Below are positions 11,599-22,046 of a stretch of 64,000 nt of DNA, in pieces (positions within the stretch are counted from its first letter, which is position 1; the number at the start of each line of letters is the position of its first letter). Made by a program: the position numbers and the translations under genes. The notes below the pieces were generated by a model that was given only the letters and a program-made list of their open reading frames with translations, ran no database searches and had not been told where the DNA came from. The stretch is from Tetracladium setigerum. Its lineage: Eukaryota; Ascomycota; Leotiomycetes; Helotiales. Location: assembly GCA_031472005.1 (NCBI GenBank), contig PZJY01000005.1, positions 930,001-994,000 of the forward strand, given 5' to 3'.

Positions 11599-12978
11599 GA
11601 TGGCGGTTTGGGGGTGGTAGGCAGTGAAGTCGTGGAGCTAGATTGTGTTAACGCGCAGAGTGGGGAATGGGGGTTGCGCGTTATCGGCTCGAGGAGAAGC
11701 GTGTGGCGAAAGGGCCCGAGTATCCTGTGGAGGAGAAGACCAGAAGGTAGACTCTACAGACTCGGAGAACTGACAACCAGGAACTTGATTCCTCGATAGA
11801 TCGCGATTTGTAAGGGGTGGTTTCGAGTTCAAATTGATGGCAGATACGACGGCAGATGCGGCGCGACTTGGGTTGTTGAAGTGATGTATGTGGAGAGACC
11901 TGCTGAGGCTGAGAGACAAAGGATCGATGCTTCCTACGCTGGCTGCGAAGGTTGAATCAAGTTGATCTCGACTAGACTTGCGTCTAGCAGGTAGAGAACA
12001 TTATTTGACGAGGGAGATGTTGATATGGGAGGGGAAAGATGTTGTGATTGTTGTCGGAGGTTGTTGAGTTGGCAATCAATGATGGTGTCAGAGGGAAGTG
12101 GAGAGAGTTGGAGATAGATGGGGAGAGCTGCCCCCACATAAGATCACCACTATTCCTAAACAGATAAGCGGAGTAGTCCCGTGACCTGGAGAGCAGAGCC
12201 AGTCGTTGTCCAATGAAACAGCACGATGACGGGAGCAAGTTTTGGGTTGGAAGAACGAGTGTTCGAGGTCCGAGGTGTGGATGATGCTGCTTCGTCGAGC
12301 TTGTGCCGGGCTTTGTGTCTCGGCTTTGATTGTCGGGAAGTTCAGAGACTCGTGGTCGCATTGAATGGCTGAGGAAAGCGAGTGTATGTGTTGTGGATAG
12401 GCAAAACACCCTTCTGCAGGTAGTTTCGTACTTCGCTGACGCTGAAAGACAGGAGAGAGAGATAGCACTCCAATATCCGCTCAGATTAGCTCCACGATGC
12501 TCTTGATTAGCATGCAGTTCGCTGTGTTTGATGCGCCGAACCTTTTTGAGATGAGAGATGAAAGAGATCTGTGTGAGCATAACCCGCAAGAGTAGCCGTT
12601 TGAAAGAGCACAAATCAAGGAAGGGAAGCAGTAGAAAGTCACCTAAGGCACCCAATGTTTCCATATATCACTTCTCATTTCTCATTCCTCATCTGTCCTG
12701 CAGACTCTCCATAACTCCAAGCATAGGTACCTCTCATAATTGCCACACAAGGCCGTAATCCACCGCTGAAAGTAGCAGGGCAGGCCACCTACATCACCCC
12801 GATATCTTTCATATTGCGAACCAGCTCCTCACTCTCCTATGAATGGTTAAGAAGAAGATTAGCAGACGCATCTGAGGTGGTAGCAAAGTGCATTGAAGTA
12901 GTATATGATTTGATTTAATGCCGTCCCCCCCAACTCCTCGACTCCAGCAGGTGTGTTAAATGTACAGAAGTTTCGTCA
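11599..12978. other. MAF1 upstream region and AP-1 sigma 3' region
   Basis: No supported gene. A 226-codon minus-strand ORF (11984-12664) has no recognisable features and sits where a long MAF1 leader would be. The remainder is ordinary intergenic sequence. Confidence 0.45.
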
Positions 12979-13813
12979 TCACATAATTTTCGTAACCTCT
13001 TCGTCAACCTGATGCGCGAGGAATTCTGTCAGTGATTGTGCAGGGGGTACGCCAGAATTTGCGTTCGTCGCGAGAACTCTCATAATGCAAACTCACCTCT
13101 GTATCTTCTATCGAATCTTGTGCGGATATGACTCTCAGCACATTCTTCTTGCTGCTCTCCTGCATCTCTCCGGCTAGTAACAGTTCGTCTAGGATGAAAT
13201 ATGCCTTCTGGAAATTGAAGATCTATAGTCGTTAGTCGTGTGGGTAGCTAGAGAGTAAAATTGGCGTACAATATCCAGCTAGCATAAAGTCAGCACACGT
13301 CCAAAGCACCTGCCTCCATCTGTGAAGCTTACCTCGCACACATTCCCGTAGTACTTGTCCATCTGCTCAACATATCGATGCACGATCTCGAGAGTGATGA
13401 GCTCGTTATCCTCAGAATTGCATCCGGCAATGAAGAAGAGCGATGCGTAACGGCGGTACACAATCTTCGAGTCTACAAATCCTCCCCGTCAGCCTCCCAT
13501 ACCATGCCCATATTCTGCAGAGGCCAACCTTTGTATTCCAGGAAATTGCACATCCTCGTCCTCCGCGCCAGGACCAGCTGGGAGACATCCTTGATAATCT
13601 TCGCCTTCTCTCGCGGTGAGAGGGTGGTGAACCACTTCGCCAGTCTCTGGTGCCTTTGCTTAGCCATTGTCTGCCAACCGCCCTTCTCATCCACCAGGAA
13701 TACACACCACTTTGCCTTGCCGCGAGAGCAAGATCAGGTAGCTGGAACAGGTCAGTCAGTCATACAGTCTGAATAGCAGAGGACGGGGTCGTCATATCAT
13801 ACTTGATCGCCAT
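12979..13813 (-). CDS. AP-1 clathrin adaptor complex, small (sigma) subunit
   Basis: Seven exons: 13813-13803 (11 nt), 13741-13708, 13646-13529, 13472-13333, 13278-13270 (9 nt), 13222-13097 and 13008-12979. They join in frame to 155 aa, the normal sigma size. The protein reads MAINYLILLSRQGKVRLAKW, then TTLSPREKAKIIKDVSQLVL, ARRTRMCNFLEYKDSKIVYR, RYASLFFIAGCNSEDNELIT, and LDI from the 9-nt exon followed by IFNFQ. It is a longin-fold subunit of the AP-1 coat at the trans-Golgi/endosomes. The extremely short first exon and the 9-nt exon are both required to give the conserved protein; all introns are GT-AG, 47-88 nt. The last ten residues (VDEEVTKIM) are least certain. Confidence 0.95.
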
Positions 13814-14323
13814 CGTGTGTGTGTGTGTAGGTAGGTAGCTACTAGGTAGCTGTTCCCGATCTTTCTTTAGCTTTTTTGGATATTGGGATACCGTGTTAGA
13901 TGCCCCCCGTTGCTGTAAGGTCATCGGCGTTAAGCGATGTGGGGGAAGTAAGGTCTTGGGAGGTCGTTTGGTCACTAAACTGCATGCAGCAATCGCCGAG
14001 GGTGGCCACTATTGGGCATAACTTCCCGACTGAATCCCGCGCCCGCGACGATAGAGCAAAAGTTGTAAAATCTCCTTGTCATGACATTTTCCCTTCCCCC
14101 TTCCCTTCTCTGTAAATATCCCTATTTTGCACAATTTTTATATATTCACAATCAACCATTCATTCCTTTTATCGCATCAACTTCACCTTTTTAGACCTCC
14201 AACCACCACCCTATTATTTATTATCTCGATCGGCCTTCCCTCTCAATACAGTCGCCCATTCATTCGCTCGACACCCTCTTCTTCCAACCCCACCAAGAGA
14301 CCCTTCGTCCTTCGTCCGCCGAT
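13814..14323. other. Divergent promoter between AP-1 sigma and the GCL modifier gene
   Basis: 510 bp between two start codons on opposite strands. It contains a GT dinucleotide run and an AGGT run at 13814-13850 next to the AP-1 sigma start, and a pyrimidine-rich leader at 14090-14320 ahead of the plus-strand gene. Confidence 0.5.
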
Positions 14324-15329
14324 ATGACGCGACTGATCCTCTCAACCTCGTAAGCCCTCTTGCACCTCGTTATTCGTAGTGATTGGGTGCTTTGCCATCG
14401 CTAACATTCTCTCCAGAAATATTATGAGCGGCGGGCCCTCGATTATTCGCAAATCCGGCAACGAACGCTCCAACCTCGAGCTTACAAATTCACTCCGAGC
14501 CAACTTCAAGGCCGCACAAGAAGACTACTCCCCTCCACAATCTGCCACCAATGGTAGCGTAGGCAGTGGCAGATCCAGCCCTACTCGCCCACAATCGTCG
14601 ATTTGGACTACTCGAGATGGAAACGATTTCTACATCCCGACCATAGATTGGTCGCTATCTGGATTGGCAGAGGAGCCTTCCGAGTACGATGTTACGGTCA
14701 AGTTGTTTTACCTGCCAGGCGCGGATGTAGAGAAGCGACCACAGTACACTAGAGATGCCTTGAATTTGGTTATGAAGGAACTCGGAGTCTCGCGCGTCGA
14801 TCTGCTTATTGTCTCCTTCCCCGGCATGTCCTTCGAAGGGGACTGCGAATTCACGGCCGACAGAAGGAACTCTACGCAAGGGAATGATGAGGAAGAGATC
14901 CGCTCTTGGGCCATACTAGAGAAACTTTATGAGGAGGGTATCGTGAAGAAGTTGGGCCTTGCCGAGTATGGAAGCGAGAAGCTAGCGCGGGTTTTGGAAA
15001 GAGTCCATGTTCGACCAGTCGTCGATCAAGTCAACATCAAGGACTGTTGCAATGTCCCACCACCTCTTCTTAAGTTGGCAAAACAGCAAAAGATTGAACT
15101 TCTCACACACCAAGACTGTACTGATATCCTTCCCAGCGGAACATTACGGGAACTTCTCGGCCAAGGAGAGACTGGAGCAGGAGTTCTCTCCGAGTCTAAG
15201 CGAGGTATCAATGGTGAAGTGAAGGGAGACATTCGACCAGAATGGGTGGTGAAATATACGGCTGTGGTTCGCGACCGGGGCGTGATTGAGAATAAGGGAT
15301 ATTTCGCATCTGCAGAATTGAAAGAGTAG
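14324..15329 (+). CDS. Glutamate-cysteine ligase modifier subunit (GCLM-like, aldo-keto reductase fold)
   Basis: Exons 14324-14349 and 14417-15329, 312 aa. The family subunit binds the catalytic glutamate-cysteine ligase and lowers its feedback inhibition by glutathione. Seen: an N-terminal extension with Ser/Pro, YDVTVKLFYLPG, the AKR-like strand VSRVDLLIVSFPG, IRSWAILEKLYEEGIVKKLG, AEYGSEKLARVLERVHVRP, VDQVNIKDCCNVPPPLLKLA and LLTHQDCTDILP. This order is that of GCLM proteins, without the full AKR catalytic tetrad being evident. The first exon encodes only MTRLILSTS; an internal ATG at 14424 is an alternative start. Confidence 0.88.
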
Positions 15330-15593
15330 AGGCACATATGGGAAAGTGGATTGCAAGAGCATGGAGTTTGGTGGGCATAGCGTTTTTCTTATTTTTAATT
15401 TTATTAGGCAGTACATACACGGATGGAAATACGGAGAAATTTGTATGTTTGTGCTTTCAGACAAGCCTCCTTTTGCGAGCTGCTAGGTATATAGATCGAG
15501 TTTTATGGACAATTCATGACCTTTCTCGCTGCTATAAGTTTCTTGGTGTACAGGTTGCCTTCATCGAATAGGGTAGATGATCAAATATCTCCA

Positions 15594-16456
15594 TCAACCC
15601 AACATACTCCTCTTCCTCCCTCTCATCCTCACATCCTCCAATCTCTTCAACACCACCGCAGCCCCCTTAAAACTCCTCCCATACTCCCCCAACACCTCCC
15701 CAAACAACCCCTCCGCTCTAGGATGCGTACTCCCAAAGGCCCTCTCCAACACATACAAATCCACCGCACGATCCTCATCCGCCGAACTCTGACTCGCCAG
15801 GCCAAAATCAATCAAAATGATCTCTCCCTCCAATTCCCCAGCTTCTCTCTTCCTTTTCCCCCCTCCCCACCGGCCCCACCCCCACCCCCATCTCTTTCCT
15901 TTTCACTCTCCACCACCACCACCGGCTGTGAACGAGAATACGGTCTCAACATCAAATTACTCGTCGTCAAATCCCCATGCACGATCCCAACCGCATGCAT
16001 CCTCCCCACAGCAGCACCAACTCTCCTCATCAAATCCTTCAGCTCCTCCTCCCTCTCCCCCTCCAATTTATTACTCCCCTCCCCCTCACCCACCATCTCC
16101 TCACGCCCGCCCAAAAACTCATTAACCCTCACCCTAAAAACCTCCCCCTCCACCCACTCCAACAATAACCACCCCTTCCCCTCATCAACCGCATAAACCG
16201 CCGGCACAGGCACGCCCTCTCGTCTCGCTTTCGCCAAAACTCTCGCCTCACTCAATATCCGGTGTCTGGTTAATCGCGTGTCAAGGATGGGATGGCGGTA
16301 GGGTTTGGAAGGGCGGAATTTGAGCGCTGACGGGATTGTGGGGAGGAGGTAGGTTGTTTTGAAGAGGAGGGCTTCGGCGCCTTGGGTTATGAGTTGCGGG
16401 TGTGTGGTGGGCGAGGCGGGGTGGGTAAAATTGGGTGGAAGGGTTGGTGGTGGCAT
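15594..16456 (-). CDS. bud32: Bud32/PRPK-type atypical kinase of the KEOPS complex, frame broken in a G run
   Basis: Bud32 is the small kinase/ATPase of KEOPS, needed for t6A modification of tRNA and linked to telomeres. The first frame (16456 to about 15870) gives QGAEALLFKTTYL, ALKFRPSKPYRHP.LD..LTRHR, EARVLAKARREGVPVPAVY, and the catalytic loop GIVHGDLTTSNLML. The second frame (from about 15860) gives LEGEIILIDFGLASQSSADE (the DFG motif), AVDLYVLERAFGSTHP and VLKRLEDVRMRGRKRS. Joining them needs one extra base in the low-complexity purine tract, which holds a 6-base run at 15858-15863; the total is then 287 aa. An undetected intron is the alternative. The glycine-rich insert before LEGEI is not conserved. 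The gene is normally essential for healthy growth, so decay is unlikely. Confidence 0.88.
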
Positions 16457-17188
16457 TGTGTGTATTATGTTTGTCGGTGGCGGTTGGAGTCGGTTTTTGT
16501 GTCTGCTCTAGAGCATACGTATATCTGGTTGTGTTTTGGTAGAGGAGGTTCGTTGCTTGGAGTTATGAAGGTGGTGTTTGTTTGGATGAGGTTTTGAATT
16601 GGCATGGTGGGGTTTGGCGGGGTTGATCTTGAAAAAAAGTTTAGATAAGATGATTGATCAGTTTGCCAAGAGATATCATTGTCCCCAATTATCTACGATA
16701 TCAAGTGGGCGAAGAAAGATCTTGTAGATTCCCTTACCTCTTATGGAACAGGCTAGTTCAAATTTGCTGTGTTTGTACAAATTCAAGTAACTTTCATATA
16801 ATAAATGACTGGAATTCTACGTCCCAGCAAGTGCGTCACGTGACTTCGTTCACTGTTCGTGTTTCCAATGGATGAGCTTGTGGCGAGGGAACGAACTGGT
16901 ACAATGCGTTCTCTCTTGCTTGAAGCAGTTGAATCCTCCCTCTGCACTGCTTTTGCCTTCACACTTTTCGAATCGCTAGAGAGGAGTGATGTACCAAATT
17001 TCCAACATTGAAGAGCATCATCATTCAAAGGTATCTATTTGGCTACCGACCAAGGAAAGCACGCCTACTAGCCTTTTAACACCACCATCAAGCCTTCCTT
17101 TATCATTCTTTCACATCTTCGTTTCAAATTTCTGGGTGTCATTAGCAGTAGTCCTGTGTGCTTCACTTTTCACACATTGACACTCCAA
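16457..17188. other. Intergenic between BUD32 and AMA1
   Basis: No supported ORF. A TCACGTGA palindrome (16836-16843) is a possible bHLH (Cbf1-like) site in the BUD32 upstream region. The rest is AMA1 3' flank. Confidence 0.4.
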
Positions 17189-19874
17189 TTAACGAATTAC
17201 CTCACCCTCTCGGTCTACCCCTTCCAACTCCTCTAAAATTTCGCTACCTCCCAACAAACCCTCACCTCCAGCCGTAGCCTTCCTAGTCGAAGTCCAAACC
17301 TCATGAAACTTCACGCTCTCATCGCTTGAAGCCACCACAATACAACCCTCAGCAGCGGTCCGCGACAGTCCACCACCGCCTTCTCTACTGGTTGCACTTT
17401 CATTGGGTCCTCCAGGATATGAAATAGCGTATAGAGCACGATGTTCACCCTCCCATGGAATAGCTGCAACTTGTTTGCAATCCGGCCAGGAAAAGACCGC
17501 TATTCGGAATGGATGATCCGGCTGAGCGTAGCCGAAAGTAGCCACAATCTCCCGACGTGTGGTGGACCATATGAGAGAAGTTACCTGAGCTGCAACACTG
17601 ATGGTGGCTAGGCATGCTCCAGATGTTGTATGGAAGAAATGTATACACTTGTCGTTGCTTCCTCCGCCAGTGGCAACTAAGCCACTTTTCCATGGGCAAA
17701 AAGCAATCGCTTTCACAGCTGCTCCGTGGGTCCAGCGATGCTTCTCAGCATTTTGAAGACTTTGAATCCCCTCTACGCCATCCAGTCTCTCGGGATCATC
17801 GTCTTGTTCCTCTTCTTTAGCCTGTAGTACGTGATTGGTTTGGTACAAGCAACAAAGATTATCATTGCCGCCAGTTGCAAACATTGCGCCATCGTGAGAA
17901 AAAGAGAGACCGCAAATTTGCTGTGTATGGGTGGAAATTTGAAGAAGCAAAGTCACTGTCACCGTCACCGGTTCAAATCCAGGTGTGGCCTCCCAGGAAG
18001 TCGGCCATTCAACGCAGTAATAGTAGACATTTCCGGTTTCATCACCAACAACAAGATCTTCAGTCCGCGTCAATAACCCTTCAGTCGCTAGGCACTGAGA
18101 GGGACGCGTTGTGACGACTGGCCTCCATGCTAAACATGCGATCGGTGAAGGCTGCGGGCGGTTAAAACGAGGCATCAAGGGAGGGTCATTGAGTGACATG
18201 AGTGTTAAAGTGCCATCAGAGCGGCCAAAGGCCAGGATACTTTTCTGGCCCTGAGTGGACGAGAATCCTAGAGTGGTGAGCCATGGGCCGCCAGGGACAC
18301 CAGGATGTAGTAGATAAACACCCTGTTTTTCCGACCAAGCATATAACACTGCGAAATCCATCAGTCTGAACGAAGCTTTGAGAAAAAGGGTACTCACATG
18401 ATCCAAGTCCAACCGCAAGTGTATGGCGACTTGCGCAATAGGCGAGAACAGAACAGTAGAAATCGTCACGAAGATTAGGCGCGTCGAGAACTGTGCACAA
18501 TATATCAGATTACAGGCTGGCGCCTCTAGGACTGGGCAACTTATTTGAAAGGGGCTGCGGGCAGCTGTTTGATCTCAGATGCCATCGCACTTTCTGTTCA
18601 GAATTAGTAAAAGAAGGATAAAACGAGTTCAAATGAGGGAGGAATCCAATGCTCGAGTGGTGTGTTCTGTATCCCAACTCTTATTGAGCTTTAGATATGA
18701 TGTTGGCTTTGTTGATAAGTAATGTGATAAATTATAATAGGGGTGGTGTGGCATAAACAAGGAAGAGCGGCCAAAGGCGCAGCACAGATACATACTACGA
18801 CTTGGGCCACCCAATACCCACTCGCTCCCTTCCCAGGTTGTCTTCGACTCCAGTTTTATGTTCTGACTGTGTTCTTTGCTCGGTGGACTTGGTCGAGAAG
18901 GCTGCGGATCACGGAACTCCAGAATTCTTCCAACTCGGTCAATGTCCAAGGCTTGTGCTAGCCGACTCTCGTGCAGCTCCATTTCTTCCTTTGCTCTCGG
19001 TTTTGCAGTGCCGAAAGAAGTCGTGTAGAGAGGAGCATTTGTGCCACTTCCAAGGAGTCCGCCACGGCCGTCCGGAATGCCAGTGCTGATGGGAGCTAAT
19101 CCACCAACTGTCCACACGGTGCCAACACTCACCTGTCGGTTTCCTGTGGAATCAGCTGGGTCTTGTCGAAATGTGAGAGCGCTCGCAACTACGAATAATT
19201 AGTTAAATTGTCAAAGAAAGGTTGCGGTGACAATACTTCCTCCCCCACTGCGATTTGCAGAAAAGACTCGTCGAGGATTTGTAGGGTTGGGTCGAGGTAT
19301 GGGTGCAGAGACTCGTCGTCGCGGATTGAAAGCATCTGGCGTCGCATCCTTGTGCCTCAACAATTTCTCGTCCTGGGAAAGAAAGCGTGTGTCTTTGTTG
19401 GATCGAAAACTAAGTGTAGCATTAAGGCCTGGTCTTCTTGACGCCACAAAACGATCCGGACATGTCGTCGTCGAGTTGGCACGTCGAAAGGATGGAGATC
19501 CCGAATTAAAAGTAGCCAGTGCTGGTCTACGACCAGGTGAAGAATGCTTTGATCTCGAGAAAGCTCGCGGGATAGTTGCTGGCGCTTTGGGTAGCTCATT
19601 ATCAGCAGGTCCATCAAACGGACTAATGGCCCAGAAGGGAGCTGGAGCATTTTCCGACTTTCTTTCGAGATTGCCGTCACCTGTGAGCGTGTCAACACTA
19701 CACCAACGAAAGGTCACACGGATTCCGACACCTACTTGATGATCGTTGGAAGTCCCTCCTTTTAAGAACAACTCGGGATTTGGGCACCTCAAAAAAGAAA
19801 CTGCTATCGGACTCAGTCGATGCCTGTTGACCGCTGGTACTCCGCAGTCCCCAATTCCCAACAATATCTTTCAT
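17189..19874 (-). CDS. Ama1/Cdc20-family meiotic APC/C activator (WD40)
   Basis: Six exons: 19874-19736, 19680-19237, 19188-18796, 18593-18545, 18492-18398 and 18348-17189; in frame throughout, 759 aa. Members recruit substrates to the anaphase-promoting complex; Ama1 does so in meiosis. Seen: a C-box-like DRFVASR at about residues 122-128; a long disordered N-terminus; the entry to the propeller SEIKQLPAAPFKVLDAPNL; WD repeats with ACLAWRP, GLSFSHDGAMFATGGNDN and AVKAIAFCPWKSGLVATGGG; VTSLIWSTTRREIVATFGYA; and a C-terminal Ile-Arg (IR) tail. HGAAVKAIAFCPW with TGGGSNDKCIHFF matches Ama1 better than Cdc20 or Cdh1. The intron at 18544-18493 begins ATAAGT and ends CAC: only an AT-AC reading keeps K-V-L-D in frame, because a GT donor there would include a TAA. 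Confidence 0.9.
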
Positions 19875-20556
19875 CGCAACACAGTGGCTTTTAATGACCT
19901 TGAACTGCCCCAAGATAAGGTCTATGGGAAGCTAACTCTTCCCTTTTGCGGTTTCGGGGAAATTAAATTGAGAATGATACGAAGCTCGATGAAATGGAGC
20001 GGTACGGTGGAAGAAGGAGAATGATGAACGAATGAGATGGAAAGAATTGAAGACGGAATGAATGACTGGATGAAGTAATAAAGGAATGAATGTATAAGAA
20101 ACGAGTGGATGAATACTCGGCACAGGAGGTGAGAGAATGAAAACCTGGATCAGCACCGTTTGCGATCCAGAAGGTCTTATGCGTCTGGATGACAAGGACA
20201 ACTGGGCGCTGTGATATGTATGCTCCAAGAGCTCTTGAATGACGATTGTGAACTATGGGCCGTTAGTAATATTGGAGATGGTGATGTTTGAAGTTGATAC
20301 TGTCGCCCATTGTTGTCTGGCGTTACGCATAGAAATACGAAGGGAAGAAAGGAGAAGGAAGGAAAGAAGGAAGGAATAGTAGAGGTGTGAAGTCAACTAA
20401 GAGTCGGCGTTTGTTTGATAGACCTCACGACCTGGAAATGCTTGGCATTCAATCCCTGACGCGCCAACCTCACCCCACTATGCTCGTCACACCCATCGCG
20501 CCTTGATTGCCATAACCCCAAATCAGTGTTACTGCTAGTATTTAGCAAATATTGAC
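19875..20556. other. Divergent promoter between AMA1 and BET4
   Basis: 682 bp between the two start codons. It contains GAATGAATG-like repeats at about 20020-20090 and a purine (GGAA/GAAG) tract at 20340-20380. No ORF. Confidence 0.5.
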
Positions 20557-21986
20557 ATGGCAAGCGTATGAATACAAAACACCACATCAACTCTCAAAGG
20601 CATTTGCTGATCAGAGTATACCTACTGTAGCACGGGATTCCACGGGCATCAGCCACCGCCGAACGATCCGCCAAAGAACGACAAGAGGAGCTGAACGAGA
20701 TAGAAGCCTACAAGAACCTCGAAGAACTGATCAACACAAAGGTTTGTTCCTCCCCAAATCCTATCCATCCATATCTCCCAACAACGTCCAACCCACTAAG
20801 CAACCATCTCCCCAAACCAGGTCGCAGAACGTCAATACACCCTCGAAGTCCTTGAACTCACCTCCAAACTCCTCAAGAAGAACCCGGAATACTACACAAT
20901 ATGGAACGTCCGACGACATTTGCTAACACATGGCTTATTTTCCAAACCCTCGGCTTCATTGTCGCCCTCGAAGGCGTCGCAGAATACTTCTCCGACCGCC
21001 ACTACCACACTCTCTTCCGACGATTCCTCAACCTCTACTGCCAATTCAGCGGATACACCACCGGCGGCCCTGGGGACCACGACCCCACCCAACCTCGAAT
21101 CCCTGAGTCTTGGGAAGAATGGTACAACACTTGACTTGATAAAGGCGGATCTGGAGTTCTTATTCCCCATCATGATGAAGTGGCCGAAATGCTACTGGTT
21201 GTGGAATTATCGGCTGTGGCTGTTGCAGCAGGCGAATGAACGCTTGGAGGTGCATGTTGCGAGGGAACTGTGGAATCGGGAATTGATACTCGTGGGCAAG
21301 ATGTTGGTGAAGGATAGTCGAAACTTTCATGGCTGGGGTTATAGAAGAAAAGTGGTGGCGGAATTGGAAAGTGATGCGCTGAAAGGAAAGAGTATGGTTG
21401 AATTGGAGTTCGACTATACTACAAAGATGATACATGGGGATAGAGGCTTGTCGAATTTCTCGGCTTGGCATAGAAGGAGTAAACTGATTCCGAGGCTTTT
21501 GGATGAGAGGGGGCAAGTGATGCTCAGAGGAGGCAGTTTTTGGATGATGGTAATTTTTTACTATGATATGCTTGCCTTGAACTTGGACTAATGGCTGCAG
21601 AATTTGACCTGATTGTCTCGGCCATGTATACAGACTCATACCCATACGCTCAGTCTGCCTGGTTCTACTACCAATGTCTCATGTCCACGCTCACAGATCC
21701 CGTTGGCCATGCCACCATCACACCAAATTTCACCCACACCGACCGAAGTGACTATGTCACTCGCCAACTTGCTATTCTGACCGACATGCTTGATGGTGCC
21801 GAGGACTGCAAATGGATCTATAGCGCCCTCCTTGACTATACCCTGGCGCTGTCTCGCATGGAAGAGAGAGCCCCGAGACCGGATGAGTTGGAAGACTGTA
21901 AGACGTGGTTGGCTGAGCTGAGAAGTCTCGATCCACTGCGAAGTGGGAGATGGGATGATCTTGAGAAGACCTTGACAGGACATTGA
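20557..21986 (+). CDS. bet4: Rab geranylgeranyltransferase alpha subunit, one-base frame break
   Basis: Exons 20557-20565 (9 nt: M-A-S), 20631-20741, 20821-21549 and 21601-21986. The enzyme adds geranylgeranyl groups to C-terminal cysteines of Rab GTPases, with a beta subunit and escort protein. Seen: HGIPRATAERSAKERQEELN, and prenyltransferase alpha repeats LKKNPEYYTIWNVRRHLL, MMKWPKCYWLWNYRLWLL, DSRNFHGWGYRRKVV and LSNFSAWHRRSKLIP, each with the P.....W.YR or W..R pattern. After LLDERG the frame fails in a 5-G run (21509-21513). One base later it reads SDAQRRQFLDDEFDLIVSAM, as the family requires, and continues to the stop. With one base restored the length is 411 aa. The gene is essential in yeast, so an assembly error is likely. 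Confidence 0.93.
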
Positions 21987-22046
21987 GAAATAGTATACAC
22001 ATTTTCAACGAGCCGAAGATTGAGCGAGCTCAGAGCGGATGCGACT

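Noticed and set aside
11984..12664. 226-codon minus-strand ORF upstream of MAF1
   Set aside because: No domain and low-complexity Ser/His composition. It overlaps the expected long leader of MAF1.
17960..17980. GGTTCAAATCC, resembling a tRNA T-arm
   Set aside because: It lies inside the AMA1 coding exon and has no matching acceptor, D or anticodon arms.
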